Shown in pieces: positions 1 through 10,272 of a stretch of DNA of 64,000 nucleotides; position 1 is the stretch's first letter; the number at the start of each line of letters is the position of its first letter. The notes under the pieces were generated by a model. That model was not told the origin of the DNA, ran no database searches, and saw only the letters and a program-made list of their open reading frames with translations. The position numbers and the translations under genes were made by a program. Where the stretch lies: positions 6,546,227 to 6,610,226 of the forward strand of contig CM022671.1 of the NCBI GenBank assembly GCA_012295275.1. Reading direction: 5' to 3'. The stretch comes from Chrysomallon squamiferum (taxonomy: Eukaryota; Mollusca; Gastropoda; Neomphalida; Peltospiridae).

Positions 1-42
1 TCTCTCAACACAGTCGACCCAGTCTGAGAAACACGTTTTGAT
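1..42 (+). pseudogene. Diverged partial copy of a CDC25 exon
   Basis: Bases 1-42 match the CDC25 exon at 595-636 with about four mismatches. In frame they encode a peptide like LSTQSTQSEKHVL, while the true exon has [13 protein letters not shown]. The match stops just before the His-Cys catalytic loop, and after that the sequence becomes unrelated AT-rich DNA. The copy therefore lacks the active-site HCX5R motif and has no donor site at the expected place. It lies upstream of the exon at 275-436, so the exon order is out of place. It is most likely a broken tandem duplicate whose other part lies left of the window. Confidence 0.7.
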
Positions 43-274
43 ATGTACTTACAAGTTGACATTAATAATAAACACATTTGAAGACAGGATGAATAATAAT
101 AATCATTTTTTTTTCTCTTTAGTTGTTGAATTGTTCAACCTAACGTATCCACCAATATTATGTGTTCAGTGGTTTTTTTTCAAGAAGACACCAATAATAA
201 CTAACACTAACATTATTAATATTATTGTTGTTGTTGTTTTATTCGGGTAAAATAATTTTTAATTTGTTTTTCAG

Positions 275-1513
275 AATCATTGTTTACCAACTGTTTGTGG
301 AGATAAACCAGACCTGATGTCTGTCAGTCCGACAACCGTGACAGAGTTAATTGATGGAGTCTATCGGAATGAAATTTCTTGTTTTCACATTGTCGACTGC
401 AGATATCCGTACGAGTTTGAAGGAGGCCATATTAAGGTGTTAATATTTTTAATATTTGTATCTGTGGTATAAGGTGTTTTAATTTGTATGCCAATCATTA
501 ATTGAAGAAAAAATTATATAAAATGTATTAATAAAAATATTTGTAAATTTCAGGGAGCTATCAACTTGTACACAAAAAAAGATGTACAAACATTTCTCTC
601 AACACAGTCGACTCAGTGTGAGAAGCACATTTTGATCTTCCACTGTGAATTCTCTTCAGAGCGAGCTCCTAAACTGTAAGTCGTGTTTCTAATCTGTTTT
701 AGCAGTTTGCACACAGAACATTTAATCAATATATTGATAGATACCGCAGAGTAAAATAATTCTCAACATTTTATTGATGTAAACATTGGTGATTTTCATT
801 TTTCTGTGGCGCCTAATTTCAAAATTTATTTATTTATTATTATTATTTAAACAAGCTCTATATTTTTTATTGTATTGTATTTTATTTTCTATTCCAGTTG
901 AAGACATTTGTTTTCTATTTATTTAGATTACGCTATTTGAGAAACGAGGATCGTAAACTGAACAGTGACGTGTACCCGAAACTTTTCTTTCCTGAGATCT
1001 ATCTTCTGTGTGGTGGATACAAGCAGTTCTTCAACGAGTTTCAGGTAATTAAAATATCAAACTTTTACCTTTATTTAGATACTTTTATCAGAATTGATAC
1101 ACCAATGCAAAAATAATCATGATGATGATGAAGTTGATGAACATTTTTTAGAACAGTGTTTGCTTTTCCAAAAACAGTTTCACCCCACTGTCATTCTGCT
1201 TATCTCCCTTCATTTATATAAACAAGCGAATTACTGCTGCTACCATAGTGACAACTCGTTTTTTATTTTAATTTAATATAATATACCAGTATTCTAACAT
1301 GTGTTATAAATATTTATTTTATATTTACAGAATCACTGTTCACCTGTCGACTATGTACCTATGCTTGACAAGGAACACGGTGAAGACTACGTCACTTCCG
1401 GTCTCGTGCTGGGCAGAGAAGACGACGTTTGCTACCACTTCAGCAGATGTCTTTATTCTGAGATGTTGATGTCGACGGAAATTGTTCTGATTTTTTATAC
1501 TCTTGTTATCTGA
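275..1513 (+). CDS. CDC25: M-phase inducer phosphatase CDC25, catalytic domain (3' part of gene)
   Basis: Dual-specificity phosphatase that removes inhibitory phosphates from cyclin-dependent kinases to trigger mitosis. The predicted exons are 275-436, 554-675, 927-1044 and 1331-1513, all GT-AG with phases 0, 2 and 0 that join cleanly. The rhodanese-like domain is clear: [14 protein letters not shown], then [22 protein letters not shown], as in other CDC25 proteins. The loop HCEFSSER is the HCX5R catalytic site, with Cys codon 644-646 and Arg codon 662-664. It is followed by [10 protein letters not shown] and [16 protein letters not shown]. The N-terminal regulatory half lies left of the window. 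The last exon keeps the SPVDYVPM stretch, but its tail ([23 protein letters not shown]) is unlike the usual basic CDC25 tail and runs into a 44-bp tandem repeat that supplies the TGA stop. Family identity is certain. The final 20 or so residues are less certain. Confidence 0.93.
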
Positions 1514-2232
1514 CATTTTTTCTATAAAACACTGTTGTGTCGGCGGATGTTATCTGACAGTTCTTATATAAAATATTGTTGTGTCGGAGGATGTTATCTG
1601 ACAATTCTTATGTACAATATTGTTATGTCGGAGCCTGTTATCTGGCAGATATTTTATTTATATAATCGAGTGATGTTTATTAATAAATATACAAAATATA
1701 CAAATCTATTTGTGTTATTTGTCTTTCTGAAAGTTTCGTTTAAATTGTTTGTTATATGAAAAATATTCAGCGTATTCTTTTTCGTGCTACATTATTTTTT
1801 TACTGCAATTTTATAAATCAATCAAACTAATAATTAAATCAAATAATATAAAACATTAAGAAATCCATACTTAGATAATGCCTTAATTCTGTTGTCAATA
1901 TAATATTTAAAAACCCACGTATCCTTTTAAATGTACAAGAGAAATATACAAAATATGCTTTGTATACTTTACATTTATTGTCGAACTACCTTTCAGAATT
2001 AATGATAAAACAGAAATTGTTATGACGCACAAAGATTGGTATTTATTTACTTTTTTGTTTTCTTTTAATTTAGTAATTATTTAATTACAAATTTCTCGGT
2101 GGTTACTTTCAGGCAGGATGTTATCTATTTGCGTGAAAATAGTTAATGTGTAAAATATTGTTATGTCGGCAGACGTTATCCGACAGTTAATGTGTAAAAT
2201 AGTATGTCGGCGGATGTTATCTGACTGTGTTG
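1468..2232 (+). repeat. 44-bp tandem repeat at the CDC25 stop codon and 3' UTR
   Basis: The motif GTTATCTGACA recurs at 1505, 1549, 1593 and 1637 (last copy GTTATCTGGCA), exactly 44 bases apart. Each copy after the first is preceded by TGTCGG. Related but diverged copies follow at about 2120, 2175 and 2216. The TGA at 1511-1513 that ends CDC25 is the TGA inside the first copy. A weaker earlier unit can be seen at about 1468-1504 within the coding region (ATGTCGACGGAAATTGTT). Between the two clusters, 1650-2100 is plain AT-rich sequence with a possible poly(A) signal AATAAA near 1681. Confidence 0.8.
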
Positions 2233-2235
2233 GCT

Positions 2236-3604
2236 ACTGTTGAATAATAAAGATAACAGAAAATACTCGGATTTTTTAAGGTTCCGACATCTATAAAAGT
2301 TGGCGATTTATTTTAGATAATAGTTACACTGGAATAATCACAAAATAACAACAAAAACTCATGTGATTTTAGATACCTCTTCCTCATCGTTGAACTAACG
2401 TCATCATTTGAGACATTGTAGATTCTCTTAATGAGTGTCTTAGTGCAAGCGATAAATATTAAAAATTAAAACGAATTCCGATCTGTTCGACTCACCAGAC
2501 CTCGTGTTTGATTTGTTTTAGCTGCACACTACGTTTTTATTAAATAAACATGTTTGTCAGTATATCCTGGTTGCCACCACCATGATGAAGGAACGTCAGA
2601 AGAACGATCTTTGGTCTCTGCTACCAACCGCAGGACTACTGTGTATCAGATACTACGGTAAATTCGTACCACGTTTAATCGTGAACCAGCCACGTGATCC
2701 TTAACACAGGTACAACAGCAGTCTGCCGGGTGTCAATAGGTAAATAAGAAAAAGTAAGAACAAAAAAAAAAACCACAAACACATTCTCAAAACATCAGCT
2801 TTTTGCCTTCTTTAATTTCTTTATTGGAGTATTAACATAGATTTTAATTCCAATATATTCAGTGGTGAAATTTATATACAAATGCATTTATACAATATCA
2901 TAAAATATAATAAGTAATCAAACTGCCTAAAAACGTAAATTTTGATAATCAGGCAACCAGACAGCTGGAATTTAATTTCATTTCCTTCTCCCAGTTCTAC
3001 ACACAAATGGGTACAATTCATTAAGTATCCACTATTTAGTCACATACTTTAAAATACCTCACCCATTCAAAATAATCAGAAATATTCCTACGTTAAACAG
3101 AACAAAAATAACAGTAATGATGATAAAATTATAAATGATGATAAGACGATATAAAAAAAAAATATAATAATAATAATAATATTAATAATAATATTAAACA
3201 TTTCATCAAAGATTGTTTTAAAAATTTATATTTTTCTTAGTTGTTTGTATTACAGAAATAACAGACTAGACTCATTTAGCTACAGTGACTTGACACTAAA
3301 CACATATTTTCTCTCATTTTTTTTTTTTTTCATTTTTTTTTAAAATTATTATTTATTTGTTAAGTAGTATGCATGCTGCAGTAATTAACAGTTTCTTTTA
3401 TAAACTGTACAGACTAATGAGGTGATTTGAAAAAAAAAAAAAAAAAAAAGGTTAATCAAAACCTGGTGCTTGTGTATCAGTGTCTCTGGTATCTTTCCTA
3501 GATGATCCCCCCCCAACCCTACCAGTAGTAAATGCTGGTATGATTTGCAAAGACCTAAAAACCTACAACACTGTGAAATAATGACTATTTACAAACACAC
3601 TTAT

Positions 3605-3676
<72 letters not shown>

Positions 3677-4248
3677 GTAATAATAATAATATTATTATTA
3701 TTAGTTGTGATTAACTTCTAGGATTGGCTGGTTTTTTTACTGGAACATGCATGGTTTAATGTTACAAAACAAACTGCTGTGTATTACAATATTAACATAT
3801 TAGAGATTAAATCTGCCAAGTCACAGCACCCCCTCCCTCCCCCATAACAAACAAATGTAGATCTGTCTCTGTAAACCGAATTTTTAAAACATAAACTGCA
3901 GAACAATTATTAATACTATAGGACTGCCTACTCACTAAACAGGTAACATACTAGCATTCATGAACAACCAGTTCCGTATGGGATAAATACAAGAAGTGTC
4001 ATGTAACAAGTGGAAGCTGAACTGACAATTAGGGAAGTGTTACCAGAAAAACTCAATGATTCTACCAAATGAACGGAGGCCATTTAAAGGGGATGTGTAC
4101 AGAAAAAAATTGGCAAAAGTTTAAATGAAAAAAAAGAGAAAAGAGTTACGTCTGTTTGTGAGCATCTAGTTTAACATCTTACTACTTGATCGTGTGAAAT
4201 GACAAACAAGATAACAAGGGAAATATAAAGACTAAAAAATAATAATGT

Positions 4249-4288
<40 letters not shown>

Positions 4289-4635
4289 TAGTTACCAGTC
4301 ACAAACAAGTATTCAGTAGTTTTAAAAATATGTGAAAATTCCTCTCACAAAGAATGTTTGGCTTAGATGTGTTGTTGTGGTACAGTACCACCACTAACCA
4401 TTTCATCAGAAAATTTGAAATAACAAATAATTACTCAACCACAGCATTTAAATTTACTCAAACTCTGTAAACATTCAGTTCCACACAGAAAAGCCTAACA
4501 ATATGAGTAAAATGTTTATCAGTTATAAAATAAATTTAAATATGCAAAATAGCATGAAAAAATAAATAAATAATAGTAGTAATAATAATAATGAACAAAT
4601 AATAAACTTAAAAAGTATTGTTCATGTTAAAGAAT

Positions 4636-4722
<87 letters not shown>

Positions 4723-4866
4723 CTACTTTAATTTACACCATATGTAACAAAATACAGCTGACATTAAACTTACAGAACAAAACAAATTTTGACTTATCAC
4801 TTTGGAGTAATTTTACTGATGAAAGGTGGGAACAATCAAATAGTTGAAAATTTAGTTATTTGTTTC

Positions 4867-4899
<33 letters not shown>

Positions 4900-5034
4900 T
4901 AATAAACATTCAAGTTTTAATGCTAATAATTATTAAAAAATCACGTCTAAGAAGCCAAACTGCCACAATCACAAAAAACAAATCAATTTCATTTTAAATC
5001 AACATTTATCTGTACATAAAATTTATTTGAAAAA

Positions 5035-5079
<45 letters not shown>

Positions 5080-5436
5080 TATAATAATTAATGAATGAAT
5101 GAATGAATGAAAAAAGAATAAATGGGTATAAAATTTATTTAAAGGAAAAAAAAACTGAAGAACTTTGCTACAAAAGAATTGTAAAAATAAAACATAGTTA
5201 AAAATGAATCCTCCATTATTTAAATTTTTATGAAAGATTTTTATGGGCACAGATCCTAAGTATTTTAAATTTTTCTTTGAAAATTAAAGAGAGAGAGAAA
5301 ATAGAAATATATATATACTTAAAAATAAGCAATCTGGGAGGTGAGAGGGTGGGGTGTTGTGAAACAAAAGGCACTTTCCCTGTTAGGTCAGTTTTACATT
5401 TTCTTTCTATTTACTCTGACTTAGAATATTTTTATA
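2236..5436. other. AT-rich intergenic DNA with microsatellites
   Basis: No gene was recognised. The stretch lies between the convergent CDC25 and EIF4H genes and may hold much of their 3' UTRs. It contains (AAT)n at about 3604-3706, which flips to ATT at its right end. It also has a poly(A) run at about 4252-4286, (AT)n at about 4638-4723, further AAT runs near 4868 and 5040-5080, and an AATG run near 5090-5110. A patch of more balanced base composition at about 2565-2720 stands out and is unexplained. Confidence 0.75.
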
Positions 5437-5659
5437 AAGGCTGAAGATCCAAATTTCCGAAATTCCTGCTTCAAAACTTTAACAGAGCAGCAGAAAAAGT
5501 GATACATTACTGTTTTCAGACTGTGTGCAAAACAAATGCAATTCCTATTTAAACTCGTATTCCAAATTCTGAAAAATTCGGAAATCCAAAATCTGAAAAA
5601 TTCAGAAATCCAAAACCCTTCTAGTCACAAGTATTTCAGAGAAAGGGATTTTCAACCTA
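5437..5659. mobile_element. Pogo/Tigger-type MITE (MER2-like ends)
   Basis: Terminal inverted repeats begin AAGGCTGAAGATCC on the left and TAGGTTGAAAATCC on the complement of the right end. Both are flanked by TA, the usual target duplication of the pogo superfamily. Inside the right end, blocks of the type AAAATTCGGAAATCCAAAAT, then CTTCTAGTCACAAGTATTTC and AAGGGATTTTCAACCT, closely follow the end of the mammalian MER2/Tigger family as I remember it. The left end has the matching TTCCGAAATTCCTGCTTC. There is no coding capacity, so this is a non-autonomous element of about 223 bp. It lies in the intergenic or 3' UTR DNA downstream of EIF4H. Confidence 0.6.
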
Positions 5660-5696
5660 TATTATAATTTACAGTTGTTTGTTTGTTGTTGTTGTT

Positions 5697-5742
<46 letters not shown>

Positions 5743-6295
5743 GATTTGTTTTACTGTTAACCTTTAAGTAATGTTAAACAACTTACATTCTGATACAAAT
5801 ACGAATAATAATAATAATAATAACAATAATAATAATAATAATAATAATAAGATTATTATTATTATTATTATTATATTAAGATCCTGTAACTAATTACATG
5901 TATTAAACATTTATCTTATTGTTACATTAATTTATAAAAATCTACCAATTCATTTTATTACAGGAATGAAAATGCAGGTAACAATAACAATTATTTATAT
6001 ACAATTTATAGCCCAGTCTTACATAAAGAATATTTAATTTTTGTTTGTAACATGCACTTTAGCAGTTATTAAAGAGATCCTAATTTTGTTTTACTTAAAC
6101 TGAAAAGACCCAGAGATAAAATGTAAAATAAAAAAATAAATAAAAAAGTGACAACGTAAGTCAGAAAATGCAGTGAACATCTAGTGGCAAGTCTTACAAA
6201 CTTTTTATAAGCAAAATATTGTACAATCAAAACTGAATATTCATAGACTGATAGAGACACAGGACACCAACAATCTAATGCCTTGTTTACTGTAT

Positions 6296-6535
6296 AGTTA
6301 CAATATACCATATCAATACAGATATCATACATTGCATATCTACAATATATCATACACTGGACATCCACAATATACCAGATCTATAAATATATCATATATT
6401 GCTTATCTACAACATATCATATCTATATAGATATCATATACTGGATATCCACAATATACCATATCTATAAAGATATCAGGCATTGGATATTTGCAATACA
6501 TCACATCCATCAAAAGATATACATAAATATCCACA
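6296..6535. repeat. Degenerate ~42-bp minisatellite
   Basis: The unit resembles ACTGGATATCCACAATATAC followed by CATATCTATAAAGATATCAT. It recurs with about 42-base spacing, with cores at about 6356, 6398 and 6441 and more diverged copies on either side. It is rich in ATATC and GATAT and produces an accidental antisense open frame. No function is evident. Confidence 0.6.
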
Positions 6536-7764
6536 TTAGACCACAACAGATCAAATGATCACTTATCTTTTAAGCAAAAAAAAAAAAATAATAAAAAATA
6601 GAAAATAATAAATAAAAAATAAATAAACATTCATTAATCAGCCATTACTCACTAATACAAATGGTTTTGGGCGCATGTTCAAATAAATGACATATCTATC
6701 TTGTTAATCAAAAATATATTTTACAGTAAAGACATTTTTACCTGCAGAATAAGTAAAATGTATCATGAAGTGTGTTAATTTTTATTTGATTTACATGTCT
6801 GTTTATAAACACACACACACATTAAAAATTTCATTCACTTTTAAAAAATGTGTGCTATAACTAGTTCATTTGAAATTTATTTATTTAAAATTGTAATTCA
6901 TTTATTTTATGAATGTGTGTACATACAATATCCATACATTCATAAACACTTTCCAAACAATCACTTTAATGAAACGTAACTATTTTACATACAGCCAAAG
7001 AAATTAAACAAATTTAAAAAAAAAATGATAGTTTTTTTGGTTCTGAATGTATGTTTGAATGTGTGTATATGCATGCATATGTGCATGTACTTTTTAGAGG
7101 TTTATATTAACTTTGATTAAAGCATAATAGACAAAGGTTTAAAAATCACTGGTATCTCAATCAGCACAGATAAGCCATGATAAAAATTGATAATCATATT
7201 TCTGCGTAAGCACTGAATTTCTGATTTCGCAAACAATCCCTGATTTCAGAGAAATGCGTGGAAGGAAGGTTATACAAAAATGAGAGAAATGAGTCCATAC
7301 ACTGCGAGACAAACACAAAAATAAATAAATCAATGTGAACGTTCAATTTTGTGGTATAACAGCTGGGGTTTGTAAAAGGTAAAGATGAACAGTTGTGGGG
7401 ATAACAGCATCAAGTCAAAACCAACATTCACTAACCCAGACCTTCTGCAGGACGAGCAACAGCAAAAAGGAAAAAAAAAAAAATAATGAAAAAAAATATT
7501 TTAAAAATTTAAGAAAAAAAAAAAAAAAAGAAATTCATTTTCCTGCAATACAAAACAACAAAAAACTTTGTTAGTTCTTTTGTAAGTAATTAGAAAATGA
7601 AACTGTACTGTCTGAAGCATACAAAAGATTTTTAATGAAAAAAAAAAAAAAAAATTTTTTTTAAATAAGTTGAACAGAATGACACAGAAAGAGAAATGGC
7701 AATATTTCACTTTTAAAAATTAATATATATTTATTGTTTTATCAGAAATAAATTATTTAAATTC

Positions 7765-8037
7765 AGATGCTCAGGTGTAAAATATATCTATGTAATTTAA
7801 ATTATTTAAATAAAAAATCTGACCATCTCATGTATAAAATATAAATTATTTAAATAAAAAATCTGACCATCTCATGTATAAAATATAAATTATTTAAAAA
7901 ATATAAATTATTTAATAAAAAAACTGACCATCTCATGTATAAAATATAAATTATTTAAATAAAAAATGACCTGCCCATGTATAAAATATGAATTATTTTA
8001 ATTAAAAAAAACTGACCTGCTCATGTATAAAACACAG
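7765..8037. repeat. Minisatellite just downstream of the EIF4H stop codon
   Basis: About five copies of a unit carrying CTGACCATCTCATGTATAAA plus ATATAAATTATTTAAATAAA are spaced roughly 45-65 bases apart. The array ends directly at the last EIF4H codon, so it should be transcribed in the EIF4H 3' UTR. Each copy holds a palindromic AAATTATTTAAAT core. Confidence 0.75.
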
Positions 8038-8040
8038 GTG

Positions 8041-10227
8041 CTATTGCTGGCTGCTTTCACTGGTTGTTCGACTTCTCTGCTGACCATCAGCGGCAACATC
8101 GATCTTGTCTCGTGGTTTGCCGAGTCCAAAAATACTCGAATTGCGTTCTGTGTGTACAACGTCGTTCACTGGGTCTTTCACTGACCGTGGTAAAAGTTTT
8201 AACTTGGGTCTTTGCGATGCAGATTCTGAAGAGGTATCAGAGTGTCAGTGAAAACAAACAGTTTGTGGATAGCAGACGAAGTGTGACATGACACATAGTA
8301 TGAAAAGTAAGACAGACAATCGCGAATAGCTTCTACTACATATAACTGAGGACAAATGCAAGATAATTAAATCACTATTCCTCTACACTTAGCACTGTGA
8401 AATCTCTGGACTATCCAACAGACAGGAAAAAAACACACTGCCAACACGATGTATTTGTACACAGGTAAAGTGAAAAACGTAAATTTGAACATACCTGGTG
8501 ATGGTTCTCTGAACTCTGGAGCTCCTCCACTATCCTGTCTTGACCGACGTCCAAATCCACCCCTGTCTTGACCCCTGTCTTGACCCCGGTCAAACCCACC
8601 ACCTCTGTCAAATCTCTCGTATCCACCACCACCACCACGTTGCTCGAACCCACCCCGATCAAAGCCCCCTCTTGCTCTGTATCCCCCTCGGGCTCTTGGT
8701 GGGCCCCCTTGAAAGTCTCTACTGAATTCACCTCCACCCCGCCCGCCTCTTCCACCTCTCCCTCCTGAAAACAAAGCAATATTTAAAATATAATAATCTG
8801 GGCAAAATATAAATATATGACAATTTTTTAATTTCTCATAATATGTTGTGGGTCTTTCTAATTATTATTATGGTAATGTATTAAAACTTTTGTTACAACA
8901 TTTGTGACAATGTTAGACAGGAATGAAATAATTGAAAACATGCACAGAGACTGAAAGAAAGAGAAAGAGAAAATGTAAGTGAGAGAGACAAACACAGAAA
9001 CAGAGTGTGAGTTATTACCTTTATTGTTCTGTCTTCCTTCTGCTACATCCACTCTGAGATTTCGATCTTCAAACAACTAAAAAATATATATATATATTTT
9101 TTTTAATGTATTTATGGGTAAATATATAGTAAAATCAAAAGGTAAGTCAGTATCAATATTAAAATTAAATGATATATGATTATGAAAAACATAACTCAAA
9201 TGCTATCTGTTCTGAACTTATCAAGTGGTTACAAGTAAATGAAAACTGAAAATGCCAACTGTAACTCAGAAATTAATTAATTTTTTTTTTTATTTTTTTT
9301 TTAGATTTTTCATTCAGCAACAAATCCACTGGTAAAAATAAATAAAATAAATAAAAACAAAATATAAAAAATAAAAATTTAGTCAGATATTTTTTCAATA
9401 TTGTTACGACAAACATGTTTTAATTAACACATAGCCAGTAAACATAATGAACTGTAACTAGACAGAAGAACATTTGTAAATGATTTTCATTAATTATTTA
9501 CTACATGTTAAAATCAAAATTACAAACAGTAGATATTAAAATCTCATGTCTAAATAGTTCCATTACTTGGTGTATAAAATTAAAAATAAAAAAAAAAAAA
9601 TTATTTAACAAATAAATAAATTTAAAAGAATTAAAAAAACATTTAAAAAAAAAAAAAAATATTTTATACTGAAAGAAATATTTTATTTAATAAATAAATA
9701 AATAAATAAATATTATATATGGAATTTAAAAGAAATATATTAAGTTCAGATTTTTTTTTAAATTATTTGATTTAAGTCCAAGAACATTGGATATTCCGAA
9801 AGAAATATTTAACTCTAGCAAAACTTACAAACACAATTCTGTCATGGAACTTCCACCAGAAAATAAATATATTCTGTCCTTGAGACAAACTACTTTATAA
9901 TTCTATTTAATTGCAGGCAAACCTGGATTAAAATGACACCATACTGTATATCAGTTGTATAGAAAAAGACTGAATGAAATAATTGTTAGAAAACTCCTTG
10001 ATTAAGTGGGAATAGTTAAAGAGATACCAAATGAAGCCCAATACAAAAGATTAACAAAAACCAAATAAAACAGTAACTTTCAAAAAATAAATATAAAATA
10101 ATAACAATAATTGCAACTAAGTTTTAATTAACTTACGATAATGTGTTAGATAAATATAAAATTAAAAGCTATAAAGGAAAATAAAACATTAATTCTTTTG
10201 GAGAGATATCTTGGCAAAATCTTCATC

Positions 10228-10272
<45 letters not shown>

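Larger units (their letters stand above)
5660..8040. other. AT-rich non-coding DNA downstream of EIF4H
   Basis: This is probably EIF4H 3' UTR plus intergenic DNA. It includes a long poly(T) run at about 5699-5738, AAT runs at about 5805-5872 with a palindromic flip to ATT, and two minisatellites listed separately. The open frames here encode low-complexity sequence, and none resembles a gene. Confidence 0.7.

Noticed and set aside
6069-6368. 99-codon minus-strand frame
   Set aside because: Overlaps an ATATC-rich minisatellite, is Cys/Tyr/Phe-rich without any domain, and has no splice partner.
8064-8291. Plus-strand open frame of 75 codons
   Set aside because: Antisense shadow of the last EIF4H exon, which encodes the conserved QRPKLKLLPRS and SIFGLGKPR segments.
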